Assembly: GCF_030272615.1 (NCBI RefSeq)
Contig: NC_081409.1
Span: 528,606,291-528,670,290, forward strand
Direction: 5' to 3'
Length of the DNA stretch: 64,000 bases
DNA from: Cryptomeria japonica
Taxonomy: Eukaryota; Streptophyta; Pinopsida; Cupressales; Cupressaceae
Shown here: piece by piece, positions 1 through 10,960 of the stretch
Numbering within the stretch: position 1 is the stretch's first letter
Layout of the letters: every line of letters begins with the position of its first letter
The notes under the pieces: generated by a model
What the model was told of the DNA's origin: nothing
Databases searched by the model: none
What the model saw: only the letters and a program-made list of their open reading frames with translations
Position numbers and translations under genes: made by a program

Positions 1-3
1 GTC

Positions 4-425
4 AGGTGTTCATAGTGAATCAGAGGGCCCACCACTCCTGAAAGCCTATTCAGATGGTTAAATGCCGATCAATTAAAAGATGATCTGACGGCCCGCGCTA
101 TTTCGCAAGGGTAAGATGCTCGTGCTTTATACCCTGCGAAATAGCGAAAGTGAACGAGAGCCGTCTGTGTGTCATGATGGATGGTCATGTCAGCGCTATA
201 GATGACTGGATGCTAGGTGTTCATAATGAATCAGAGGGCCCACCACTCCCGAAAGCCTATTCAGATGGTTAAATGTCGATCAATTAAAAGATGATCTGAC
301 GGCCCACGCTATTTCGCAAGGGTAAGATGCTCGTGCTTTATACCTTGTGAAATAGAAAAAGTGAATGAGAGCCATCCACGTGTCGTGACAGATGGCAACG
401 TGTCCGGTGACACATGGTCTTATAA
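4..425. repeat. Two tandem 211-bp repeats, each with a hairpin
   Basis: A unit beginning AGGTGTTCATA at 4 recurs at 215, an offset of 211 bp. The first 150 bp of the two copies are nearly identical and their ends are more diverged. Each copy holds an inverted repeat. In copy 1 the arms are at about 96-113 (CGCTATTTCGCAAGGGTA) and 129-145, with one bulged base and a loop of about 15 nt. In copy 2 (307-356) the right arm is decayed. The pair lies upstream of a TATA box and the protein A frame, so it may be promoter or LTR U3 sequence. That role is inference. Confidence 0.85.
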
Positions 426-459
426 GAAAGTTGTGGGCCCGCCAAGGTGGAACCAGCGG

Positions 460-467
460 TATAAAAG
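460..467 (+). promoter_or_regulatory. TATA box upstream of protein A
   Basis: GTATAAAAG lies about 600 bp before the first ATG of the protein A frame, in a locally GC-rich stretch just after the hairpin repeats. It is the best promoter candidate for the frame at 1059 and would give a 5' leader of roughly 570 nt. No primer-binding site is recognisable between it and the ATG, so I cannot say whether this is an LTR promoter or an internal promoter. Confidence 0.5.
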
Positions 468-1058
468 AAAGACACGCGGCTAGTATTAAGTTGAATGCGA
501 AGGAAATTTCAAGGCCAATGGTTGCGCGCCACATGGTATCATGTAGCCAATAGAGAAGTGGGACCCAGCGCGCGGCCAAAGCTATTAGTCAGTATAACGC
601 TCGATCAAGTTTCTTTTGATCAAACAAACAATGCTATTTCACAGGACCAAGCTGCCTGATAGTTATGCTTCGTGAAGTTGCAAAAGAGAAAAATGAAAGA
701 CTTGTAGGAACGTTGTGACCCATTGGAGTGAAAAATATGAATTCTCCTATGAATTCAATTTTGAAGGGACGACTGAAGCATGCAGAATCAATGTTGTAGT
801 TAAGACCCTGAGTACAATATTTGATTTCCTATCAACCAGGTGAAGATATCTTTTAAAGAATTTTTGCAGAGGAGCGGATGCAGAGCTATTTTCTTCAGGT
901 ATAGAGCAAGTCAGTTCAGTTGCAGAGAAAATTCCTCCAAGTTAAGAACAGGTTTTCTCATACTCCTGTGTAGCAATTCCTGTGTGGTGTGTTTTAGATA
1001 AGATATTGATTCGTCACAGGAGTGTCTGGGAGTGGTATTCATTTCTTACATTTTTTAA

Positions 1059-4000
1059 ATGGCTCCTAAAAGAGAATTTTCTGGCAAAGTCAATTATTCA
1101 GAGAGAAGTGTCTGTGATGATTTTCTGGAACAGTTGACGTTGTCAACTAGTCAGGCATCAAAGGCAAAAGAATTAGTGCCTAGAGCTCCCCGTTTAAAGA
1201 TAGGAGAAGGATTGTATGACAAGGGTAACTGGTTGACAGACCCACAGGTTGGATTGTCTGGGTTGGGGTTATTTAAGATTGGATTTGGAATGAGAAATTC
1301 TCCAGCCCCGCAAAACAGAATTTGGGAGTTAGATGTTGGGAAATTGGTAGTCCCAGGGGTATTTATGGACATAGATTTGTTGACCCAAATTGCGCTCAAC
1401 TATGATCCAATCACAAGAAGCATCCGAGATATAAATGGAAAAACCCTTATTGAGATTAATGCTGAAGAATTCAAGAGTGCTTTTGGGCTTAATGAGTTTA
1501 CCAATTTTCTAGAACCCATAAATTTCAAATCATTAGCTCAAATTTACAGTGCACAGAGGAGTCATCTCAAGAACGGGCCTCTCAAGGAGGTTTTTGTGAA
1601 GATAGGTGGGTTGACAGTTGTAGGACCCAACACACAAGAACCCTTTTCATTGAGTATGTTCACCCTAAGGGCTAAAGGAATGTATTGGGCACTTTGCCAA
1701 GTTTTCAAAGAAGATGCTGAAGCAAATATGCCAAATCACTACCTGTTAATGGTTGCTCAGATTTTGAATCCTTCTCTTGCAATTACATTTGATTTTGCCT
1801 CTTTCATTGCTGATGATATCCATGGAGGGTTAACAGGAATAAAGAATGGAAAAGTGGATAGGCCTTTTGGATGGTACTCACTCCTGATGCATCTATTTCT
1901 TTTCAAAGGTGGTGATTACTTTGCCAGTGGATTGGAACTTGTCAAGGAGAAAGAAGGAGAAAAAATGTCGGTACAATTATGGAGTACTGTGTTGTCATGG
2001 GATAGAGAGGATGCCAGTTTCTTGAAGTTTGACAAATACTTTGCATCCAAGATCGGGACTCTCCTCTCCTTAGAGAACCCAAGAATCCCCAAGGTTCTTC
2101 TGGAATTCATAAGACCAAAAGAATTCACAGAGAACATAAAAATTGTTCACAATTGGGGTGACATTTACTTGTATCCAGTCTCGACAATTTTCAGAGTGTT
2201 TGGTTTTAGAGGCACCCCATTTTTGCTACCTTACCAGGTCCCTCTCAAAGTGGGAATTGCAGAGATCCTTAGACAAATTGGTGGTTTACAAGAGGCAGAG
2301 TTGACAGGCAGGGGTAAACGGAATATTTTCCCTGCAACTACCATAGCCCACCAATTTGTAATAACAAAGGGAGGTTGGAATTGCTTTGAGGATTTTATTA
2401 AGCCTTATAATTTGTCCACTATAGTGTCCAGGTGTGCTGATCCAGAAGACTTCTTCAATGGCATGTTTAGAAAGAAAGTAGCATGCAGAGGTAGGCCCCA
2501 TAAATTTCAGTTTCCTGAAGACCTCATCAAAAATGAGTTTGATCTAGATGAGTAGGAGCTAAGGAAAGAGAAATGGTTGGCTTATAAGAAAGCCTTGGAT
2601 TTAGTGCATCAGTTTGATGCCAGCTATGACCCATTGTCTAGCTTTTTCCCTCTGGAGGAGAAAATAAAGTTTTTAATTGTTTGCTTTGAACATGTGATGC
2701 AGACCCTTAAGGAGAAGAGGGAAGCTGTAATCAAAAGCAACCTTGAAAAGGCAAGAATGATGCTAAGTAGGTTAGCTTCTAGCAAAGAAATCCCTCCTGG
2801 TGATTATACATTGCACAAGAAATCCAGTTATAGTGTGCTGATGCCTACGACGGGGGAGCCCTCTACCTCTAAAGGAAAGAGGAAAATAAAAGATGTCATT
2901 GACATCCAATACAACCCAAAGAAGCAAAGGGTAGGGAAAGAAGTACAATCGGATACACCTTTGTATTCCCCATCCCAATCCCCTATCCATATAGGAAATG
3001 AGCAAGCAGCAGCTGAGCAACTCCTACAGTTAGGTAGTCTAGGGGAAATTGCCTACAATTATGATGAAGTGGAAGAAAGAATGCCAGAAGAACCCATTGC
3101 TGCTGAAATGGATATTACTAGCACTGAACTCAAAGGCCAGGAGTGGGATCCTGAGATAAAGCAGGCAAGTAATGCCTTCTTGGCTGACAACAATTTTGTC
3201 ACATCAGAAGCATTTATGCAGTTTATCTGGAAACAGAACATAGATAAATATAATGCTAGATGTGAAAAGAGAAAGGCTGAGCAGCCTAATAAAGATTTAG
3301 CCCTGGTAGAAGAGGAAAAAAAGCAAGATATGATGGAAGAATTCAAAACCATCACCCTTGAGCAAGGGAGAGATATGGTGGCACAAGCTGGAGTGCTTAT
3401 TTTACCTGAGTGGGATATAGCAAACGCCCTGGTACTAGATGCAGTGAGGAAAGAGACTAAACCCATGGAGGGAATTACTTTCAATAAGGATAATGTTGCA
3501 CTCATCATGTGGTCTTTTAAGAGAAATGAGAGTAAGAAGAGCAAAGATACCTCGGGGTCAAGTTACCTTGGCGGGATGATCGTAAAAAGAGTGCAGAGTA
3601 CAGGGGTAGTGGAAGCTGCTAGCACTGTGTTAGAGACTGCAAAATTTAGTGTTGCAGTAGCAGAAAAGGAAGCCAAAGAGAAAGAGGCCCTCCAAGTCAA
3701 GTTGGAAACAGTTTTGAAGGCCTATAACAATTCTAAGCAGGAGGTAAGAGGTAAGGATAGCATCATTGCTAAGCTGCAGAGCCAGTTGACTGGAGAATAC
3801 CATCAAGATGAGTCTTCAACACTGATGATCTCCTCTTCTCCTGTAAGACCTCCACCTACTAGCCCTATCATTGAGTTTCCACCATCTCCAGCACCCTCTA
3901 GCTCTCAAATGGTTGAAATTACTCCTCTAGAACTAGAAAACTTAAAACAGGCTCAAGCCTTCTATGCAAAGAAGTATGAGGAGAGAGTAAGGGCTACAAT

Positions 4001-4301
4001 TTCCAATTTTGCAGATACAATGAATGCCTCATTGCTCTACAATAATGTAGGTAAAATTAAGTCACATTAAGGTTTTCTCAATTCAGAAGTCAACAAAATG
4101 AGAAATTCTTGAAAAAGGTTGACCAAGACTAAGGATAAAGTGATTAATTTCTCATGGCCGACAGAAGAGGTGTATGATGAGTGGACAACCAAATATACCA
4201 CCCATGTTCCAGAACAGTTGGAGAGCACCCCTGAAAAGGTAGAAGAGGTTGCAACCGAACAGCCTGTTGAAGAAACTACAGAGGCCGAAAAGAGCTTGTA
4301 A
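1059..4301 (+). pseudogene. Protein A: about 1,081-codon frame broken by three in-frame stops
   Basis: The product is unrecognised. The frame starts at ATG 1059 and stays in one phase to TAA 4299-4301, crossing TAG 2553-2555, TAA 4068-4070 and TGA 4110-4112. The longest uninterrupted parts are 498 and about 500 residues. Residues 1-500 look like a folded domain with hydrophobic and aromatic blocks such as WYSLLMHLFLFKG. Residues about 610-640 hold basic nuclear-localisation-like stretches (KGKRKIKD, PKKQRVGK). Residues about 860-915 are charged and coiled-coil-like, followed by a Pro/Ser-rich linker near 930 and another helical segment. All three stops could come from single C-to-T changes. 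The block RSIRD...KTLIEINAEEFKSAF aligns with RSVKD...NKLMRIDEELFDSIF in the A2 locus at 49620, so the two are homologous. I suspect a mobile-element-borne gene, possibly a distant relative of plant mobile-domain-type proteins, but this is not shown. Confidence 0.6.
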
Positions 4302-5189
4302 CTGTTTTTGCGAAAAGCTTGTAACCTCTTTATTTTGAAAGAAATGATTGTAACAAACTCTCCTCGAGAAGTCCGAAGCTTTGTGCATCCATGTTGTTAT
4401 AAATGGATACCAAGACTAGAGGAAGAGGGATTCCAAAGAATTGTAAGAAAATGCTGCAGAAATTTATCTGAGCTTTTCTAAGTCTAATGGAGAATATTCA
4501 AAAACTTCTTGTAATATTTCTTGAACTTAATATCAATATACAGACCATCGGTTTTGAGTGAAGCTTTGTGTCATCTTCAAGTGTGTTTACAATTTGTTTA
4601 CTGTTTTCATTCTGAATAATCTAGGGTTATTTTGTTTGAATGGAATTGCAAAGCAATTTTTAGTAAAAGTGTTCGCTAGCTTTTCTCTTTAGGAGGGAAA
4701 TTAAAGATGCGGGGATCACTCATACCAGTAAACTCTTTGGAAGAGACTTTGAATTTTGATGATCATAGCTTAATTTGGAATGCATAAGTTCTTGTAGGTG
4801 TCAGGCATATACATGGATTAATAGAAACCAAGGCAATGGGATGCACAAAGATATTTTGTCTGAGGAGTATTATTTGAGTTTAGATGACTCTGTGACCTTG
4901 GATAAGGCACTGGTATTGATTGAAGTTGTTTATTGCATGTTTTGTTGATCGAAATGCTGAATTTAAGTATAATTTCCAATCTTTGTTTTTAGTTAATTTC
5001 AAGGTGAATAGATCCACTGGTTTTCTGGACTGGTTTGCTGTGGGTTTATGTTTGAAAGTGTGAATTCAATTCACAAAGGTATACCCACCTGGGCTCTGAG
5101 TAAGTCCGAAGTGTAGAAGGTTCAATCAAACCTTGTCATATGTTGTCTTGAGAATTTCCTTATCTTTGATGTCTCTTCTGCATCGAGTT
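4302..5189. other. Non-coding stretch downstream of protein A
   Basis: No coding frame is supported. A TATA-like GTTATAAATGG lies near 4395, followed by AT-rich sequence with TTCTTGAACTTAATATC near 4520. That arrangement resembles the R/U5 part of plant LTRs. I looked for direct repeats of 1-1058 here and saw none, so a 3' LTR for protein A is not demonstrated. The boundary with element D is approximate. Confidence 0.35.
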
Positions 5190-5192
5190 CAA

Positions 5193-5432
5193 TCATATTA
5201 TTTTAATGATGTTAAAGAGAATCAGATTTTGAAGACAACAAGAGCTTCCAAAATCCTTGATGGGGAAATGAGTGTAAACCATAATATCTTTGATATGCAT
5301 GACTTCGTATGGGATAGATGAAAATCCACTTTTTGGATCATCTTTGATAGAAATAAAAGGATGTTTCTTAAAGTTGGGACAAGCTCTATCGGTAACATTA
5401 ACTAGTGGGGCTGCAATTTCAGAGGCAGCCAT
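5193..5432 (-). pseudogene. ORF2 N-terminal fragment of element D
   Basis: About 80 residues from ATG 5432 begin MAASEIAAPLVNV. The pattern KDD..SGFSSIP followed by D.MVYTHFPIKD matches the ORF2 start in C1 (KDDTLGAFLKIPKGVVYAED, then YIHCHIEELGD). Similarity fades toward a stop at 5193, where the element is truncated. A TATA-like GATAAAAAG (minus) at 5594-5602 lies 170 bp upstream, close to the spacing in C1 and G. Function is unknown. Confidence 0.5.
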
Positions 5433-5871
5433 TTTAGAAAAATCAAAATTGAAAAGTTTCACCAATAAATACCTTTTTCACCGGATTAGGGTTTCACCCA
5501 GGAAATATTCTTCGATCTCTAAAAATTTTGATTGCAGAGCTCTGTTCTCTTCTTCTATTCGAATACAAAGTAAGAAATGGAGTGATTAAGTCACTTTTTA
5601 TCTTCCTCACACCTAACTTTTTGGTGAAATAAATGTACTTTGCCCTAGTCTTCTGGATACTCATCTTTTCCATAATACTTCACCAAATTCATCTGCAGAT
5701 CAACTTCATTACATAATTACTTTTGAAAATCCTTTTGATACATCTATAATCATCAAATACAACTTTTGCAACCTACTAGAATCAGGCACAGATCTCAAAC
5801 AGGAGGTTTATAAGATTTTTCATGAAAACTCCCCCAAGCCCAAATGCCTTAGCTTAGTTACCGGATGAAGA

Positions 5872-7041
5872 TCAAGAATTGGAATTAGGTGCGGACCCAC
5901 TCCCTACATCTTTATCACTCTTCTTCACCCATGTCTTCTTCATTTGATCTCTGATGTCTTCCAATTTTTCTTTGCCTTTCTCATCTACCTTCATGTTCTT
6001 GTTCTTGTCTTTTGGACCATTCCTATTCACATTTATGCTTGTGCAGTATTTTACAATGCGACTGGATTTGTTGCAAGCATAGAAAACAATATTTCCTTAC
6101 ATAGGCCTAGAGTTCATCTGATTTTCTCTTGATCTGCATTGATTAGCAACATGTCCAAACGCACCAAATGCATTGCATCTAACATTCTTTCTATTTGGAA
6201 ATTTATTAATCATACTTTTGTATTCATTTGACTTATGACCATACTTATTGCATGTGAAACATTGACTGGAGAAAGATGGACCATTCTGATTCATTCAATT
6301 TCTGCATTGACTAGCCTTATGACCAAATTTATTGCAAACAAAGCAATTACCATTAAACTTGTGAGCATTAGGTTGTCTTATCAAAGACCTAGAATTTTTC
6401 TTCTGATGTTGAGACTTAGGATTGATTTGAGCAAATTCGGAGTTTTCACCTTTCTCAAATCCAAGACCTCTTTTGTCATCAACATCCTTCTGGCTTTCAA
6501 GCATATTATTAAGCTTGGTTGAGCTGATCCTAAACTTCTCCTTGTACTCATTTGCAACTTCAAGATCATATCTAAGAAGAAGGATCTTCCTTCTAAGATC
6601 TTCCTCATGTTGTATGGATTCTTGTAGGTCAAGCTTCAATTGGCCATTCTCAGAATCAAGTCTGCAACATTCATTAGATTTGTCTTTCAATAGCTGAGCA
6701 AGATTCTCCTCATTCTTTTTCCTTTCCTAATTTTCCTTTTTTAATTCCATCACAATAGATCCCATCTCATGTTTCAAGGTTATATTCTCTCCTACAAGCT
6801 TCTCACATTCCTATGTCTTCTCTTTCAAGGCTTGATAATCAATGCTTTGAATTTCTTTCTCCTTTATCTTATCAACAATTTCCTTTCTCTTTTCCCTAAT
6901 TTTTTTCAATTTTTCTTTCAATGATTGAATGAAGTTTTTAGCATCTTTAAGGTTCACTTTCAATTTTTGGACTTCTTCTTGGGACTGATTAAGATCTTCA
7001 AGTGCTACAATAAGCCCATGTTGATGACTACTGGAATCCAT
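5872..7041 (-). pseudogene. Decayed Copia-type gag with zinc knuckles (element D)
   Basis: One phase runs from ATG 7041 (MDSSSHQHG) to TGA 5872-5874, crossing four stops (two TAG, one TGA, one TAA). The N-terminal half is a long Lys/Glu-rich coiled coil. The C-terminal half had four CCHC knuckles of the form CX2CX4HX4C. The first (CFVCNKFGHKASQC) is intact. The second has lost its last Cys, the third has Phe for its second Cys, and the fourth has lost Gly-His. Gag would package element RNA into virus-like particles. The C-terminus after the knuckles (KTWVKKSDKD) matches the same place in G (QWIRKVDLN). I chose the start by alignment with G. Confidence 0.75.
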
Positions 7042-7096
7042 TGATTTACCTTCCCAAATCCTCCTCAAGATGTTAATCTTCTTTTGAGGGACTAGG

Positions 7097-7108
7097 CTCT
7101 TATACCAA
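7097..7108 (-). other. Primer-binding site of element D
   Basis: GCTCTTATACCA is the complement of TGGTATCAGAGC, the usual initiator-Met tRNA primer site of plant Copia elements, with one mismatch. It sits one base inside the LTR edge. Confidence 0.75.
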
Positions 7109-7109
7109 T

Positions 7110-8004
7110 TGTTGGAATCAAGGAACATTGAGAGGGGGGGGTGAATCAGTGTTCTGCAATTTTTAACATTCTTAACTTATTCTTTCAATAACTTAATGCA
7201 AATGAACAAAAGAGAAATGTAGAAACACAAAGCAATCATCAACAACACCATAACACCAAGATTTATTTGTGGAAAACCCGATTAAGGGAAAAACCACAGT
7301 GATATTGAGACCCACAATATAAATATACCATGTTAGAAGTATATAAATATTATAATGGGGAATGCACATGCATTCAAGCACACTGCCTAGAGCTCACTGC
7401 TCAAATTACAAAAGGAACTACAACCCCGGAAGGCTCACTACCTTACAAAGTGATTATAAAGATCACAGGAATGAAATGAACTAATGGATAACATCTACCA
7501 ATGCCAGATTATAGTTCTGATGAAGCTCATTATAAATATCGATCACAATTTATCTCATACTACTCTGTCTCATTGTTCTACTACAATTCAAATCACAAAT
7601 CTCAAACTTGCACATGTGAAACTAGTCACAAACAATTGCTAACACATTTCCATACCTAAAATGATCATCCACATCGATATTCTATATCCACAACACCAAA
7701 TCTCATCCATCTCTAGTCGACCCAATAATGCATAACACACAAATGAAGCGTGCATGAGTTGTTGGCTAAATCCAAACTCAAATGTATATACAGACCAAAA
7801 ATAATTGTCCACATGCTTCCCAAATGTCGGCTAAGAACCCATGAACACAAAAACAATCACCAAAATAGCTACAATAGTTCTGCATAATGATCCACTATGC
7901 AAGTCATCCATACAACACTATTCTACCCAAAAACCTATAAACCAGACCTTCTAACTTGCTCAAAACTCATCATCAAAGGCTAAGTGATACAGAGAACAAC
8001 AACA
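7110..8004 (-). repeat. 5' LTR of element D
   Basis: This 895-bp LTR starts TGTTGTTGTTCTC on the minus strand and ends GATTCCAACA next to the primer site. It contains the C-run block near its end (GAGAGGGGGGGG on the plus strand at 7131) and an AGCTCACTGCTC block seen in every Copia-type LTR in the window. Confidence 0.75.
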
Positions 8005-9409
8005 TCACCTTTCCCTCTTCCAATATCAAGCCTTTAAAGGCTTCAACTCACACCAAAACCAAATATGAGCTTCTACCCCTCACAAGGGTTGGAACACACC
8101 TTTCCAATGTTCTTAGGTCCTGACAAGACCTTTCACAACTTTCTTGCTTCACAAGAGTAATGACTTTGCTCTTTTACCCCTAGTCACACCTACCCAACTA
8201 GTAGCCCTAGTTTCCTGCTTTTTTGGTCTTTACTCCAAAAAGTGCCAAACAAGGCCCCAAACAAATTTTATTTTCAAATATCCTTTTTGAACCTCTTCCA
8301 AACTCCAAAGAATTAGACCTCCAACCTACTCTAGCACTCCTAGGCACCTACTTGGGTCACAGAGCTAGTTGATCAAATTAGGCCTGGGTTGCAAAGGAAG
8401 TGTATGGGAATGGGATCACAAGGAAGATACAATGCTTAATAGGGCTTGTATAAGATCTAAATACACCAATTCAATCATCTATCTCCCTTTCCCACTAATA
8501 CCCATCTAGCGATCAATCAATCTTTGACTGTTCTAATCTAAACCCTCACAAAGTTTAGACTAGGGCTTGGTGGTAAAAATAACAAACCAACTCCTCTAAT
8601 CTCACCCCTTTTGAATCTCATAATACACCATCCTAAATTTCATTATACCATTTTTTGTTGAAAAACAATTACTATATTGCAAGTTAGGGCATCATCTATA
8701 CGACACCCTAGGAAAATGGAGGGTTTCAGACCTGCTGAGAGTAAATTGTCAATATCTTCCTTCAAACACCACTTCAAAAGGTCAAACCAGGTTCATTTGA
8801 AAGGTAACTCATTTCTCTTTCTTACCAAACCAAAATTTCACAAAACCATTCAATTCCCTGTATGGACACTATGGAAATGCAACACAATTCTGGCAAAATC
8901 AGATTTGTTTATTCCAAACACTCCACCAAAATTCTCCAAATCATCAACCACTATCAACAACCTTTCTTATTTGGTTGTACAAGAATATATGGGCTCCTCT
9001 CAATTACCACAACCGTATTTTAAATGGTTATGACCATTGGGGAGAAGTTACATTCCAACCAGCAACTTTTGAAAAGTTGCTTGACAACAATTGTGCAACT
9101 TTTGCAACTTTTAATCCCTAAACACCTAAACCTTGTCAAACACATCCAAGATCATCATTAGCCTTCAAAAAACCTAAGACAACATTATAGGACCATAAAA
9201 CACAAAAATTCATAATTCAAGCCCACGTGGCCTAATAGACCTCTAGGTTTATATGTGCACCTAAGAGGTTATTGACCACACAAAGGAATTTTATTACATC
9301 CAGGGTGATCTTTGAGATCCAACCCATTATTGTAACACAAGTAAACACAAGAAAATCACTAGACACCCCTAAGTCATGAAAACATTGTGAAAAGTAGAGG
9401 TGCCCTGCA
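8005..9409 (-). repeat. 3' LTR of chromovirus C
   Basis: This is colinear with 30807-32220, for example the shared GGGCATCATCTATACGACACC and GTTGCTTGACAACAATTG. It starts TGCAGGGCACC on the minus strand. Its last six bases are lost where element D inserted. The divergence between the two LTRs indicates an old insertion. Confidence 0.85.
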
Positions 9410-9425
9410 CCATTCTCCTCGGGCC
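9410..9425 (-). other. Polypurine tract of chromovirus C
   Basis: The minus strand reads GGCCCGAGGAGAATGG directly before the 3' LTR start TGCAGGG. This is the expected position of the plus-strand primer for gypsy reverse transcription. Confidence 0.6.
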
Positions 9426-9433
9426 AAAGAAAC

Positions 9434-9640
9434 TCAAGTCCCTTGAGTTGGAATATCTGTAATTCTATTTTGTCTCTTCTCAAAGGCCTTAGAAGTCATC
9501 CATGTAGCATCTTCTAAAGGTTGATTCCTCCATTTGACTAAGTATTCCAAATTAGTCTTCCTCCTTGTTTGATTGTTGACCCTTTGATCCAGAATACATT
9601 CAATCTCAGGTTTGGTTTGTGTGGGAATTCCTTCCATCAT
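9434..9640 (-). pseudogene. Chromodomain at the C-terminus of C integrase
   Basis: The segment IECILDQRVNNQTRRKTNLE followed by YLVKWRNQPLEDATW is a chromodomain: a conserved basic-hydrophobic start, then YLVKW and a D/E-ATW ending. In chromoviruses this tail directs integration to particular chromatin. It follows the integrase C-terminal piece at 9662 after a stop and ends next to the purine tract. Confidence 0.8.
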
Positions 9641-9661
9641 GTCTGAAGTAGATGAATCAGA

Positions 9662-10016
9662 CTAACCTGCATCACAAACATCATCAACAATACCCCTATA
9701 TGCATATACACTAGAAACATTGAATATAGGTGACAGTCCTACATCCGGGGGTAGATCTATTTTGTATTCATTATGTCCACATCTTTTGAGGACCATGAAT
9801 GGACCTATCTTCTTCATGAGTAGCTTGGTGCATTTCTCCTTAGGGATTCTTTCTTTGTTGAGATGAATCATCACCATATCTCCCACCTTAAACTGAACAT
9901 CTCTTCTTTTTAGATTTGTTTCTTGCTTGTATTTCTTAGAGGTGTGAATCAGTTTGTCTCTTACTTGTTGGTATATATCCTTCATGACTTCAGCAAAGCC
10001 ATCTGCCTAAGCACTT
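9662..10016 (-). pseudogene. Integrase C-terminal part of chromovirus C
   Basis: The sequence MKDIYQQVRDKL...FKVGDMVMIHLNKERIP...KLLMKKIGPFMVLKR...YKIDLPPDVGLSPIFNVSSV is the gypsy integrase C-terminal domain that precedes the chromodomain. The frame reads continuously across the removed insertion: the last integrase codons at 26740 rejoin here through the duplicated CTTCT. Confidence 0.8.
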
Positions 10017-10021
10017 CTTCT

Positions 10022-10945
10022 TGAAGAGGGGAAAATGGATTAGAAGGTCAAATTATCAAAACATAATGAAATAAACATGAAAATGCTAAAAACATCAAGA
10101 GAGCATTTTACCTTACTATTTTACCTTCTCCTTCGGATTGAGCTTGATGAAGTGAAGGTGCCCCTTGATGATGCTCCACTTGATATTCTCCTTGCTTGAT
10201 TTTGGATGTGGAATACTCTCCTTTGTGCTCAACAAGGTGGATTAAGGGTTTGATATATTTGAGGGAGGATTAGAAGAGGATGAGAGAAGAAATAGGCAGC
10301 ATGACAATGCATGAGAAGTGGATGATTTGTGAGGAGAATAGGCTCCAATTTATAGATTGGAGAAGGCCAATGGAGGGCCAAGATTGATTTGATTATGAAG
10401 GGTTGAGATTGATTTGAGATAGAAGGCATGGATCAGGGGTGCCTTGGGAAAATAAACAGGAATATAAAATTCCTTGGGAAAAGGGGGAGAAATTTGAATT
10501 TCAAACTTGAGGAATTAAAAATTCCAAAATAAGGATGCATTGAGGGATTCAAATAAATTTGAATTTCTTTGAGAGACTCAATGTTGATGTGACATGATTG
10601 GGAATTAAAAATTGGAGAATAATGATAAGCATGATTATGAGAGATTCTAGAAGGATTCATTAGGCTAAGTGGGATTAGGAAAAGTGATTTGTAGGAATCA
10701 CATGGCTAGGTTAATTAATTAGAGATAATTAAATGAGTGGGTTTAGAGGATATAATTATTGGAGTGGACTTTAGAAGAATAGGGGAATAATTAATTTATT
10801 TGATAAATTAAGTATTGGACAATAGTGACAGGATTAATTAAATTAGATTTAATTGATTCTGAGAGGAATAAGGATAACATAATTAAAGTCAATTAATTAT
10901 GTTGATAGGCTTAAATTAATTAAATATTAATTTTAGGTGTCTACA
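10022..10945 (-). repeat. 3' LTR of element B
   Basis: This pairs with the split right LTR: TGAAGAGGGGAAAATGG at both left edges and TTAATTTNAGGTGTCTACA at both right edges. It is very AT-rich near 10700-10940, with repeated AATTAATTAAAT. The adjacent 10946-10960 is the purine tract on the minus strand. Confidence 0.9.
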
Positions 10946-10960
10946 TTTTGCCCCTCTTTG

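Larger units (their letters stand above)
5190..8004 (-). mobile_element. Element D: truncated Copia-type gag+ORF2 element
   Basis: Read on the minus strand it runs 5' LTR (8004-7110), initiator-Met-type primer site, decayed gag, a spacer, and the start of ORF2, then it stops near 5190. The 3' LTR is missing. At its right end, TCACC (8005) resumes the LTR of chromovirus C at the base matching 30807, so D inserted into C's 3' LTR. The layout matches elements C1 and G, with no reverse transcriptase or integrase, and D is the most diverged copy. Left boundary is approximate. Confidence 0.7.

Noticed and set aside
1033-1044. TGGTATTCATTT as a Met primer site before protein A
   Set aside because: Only the first six bases match TGGTATCAGAGC and no LTR edge is visible.
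2553-2555. Programmed TAG readthrough in protein A
   Set aside because: The TAG is followed by GAG, not a known readthrough context, and two more stops follow in the same phase; decay is simpler.
8677-9033. 118-residue plus-strand frame as a gene
   Set aside because: Lies within the chromovirus LTR; the matching frame at 31518 is just the other LTR.
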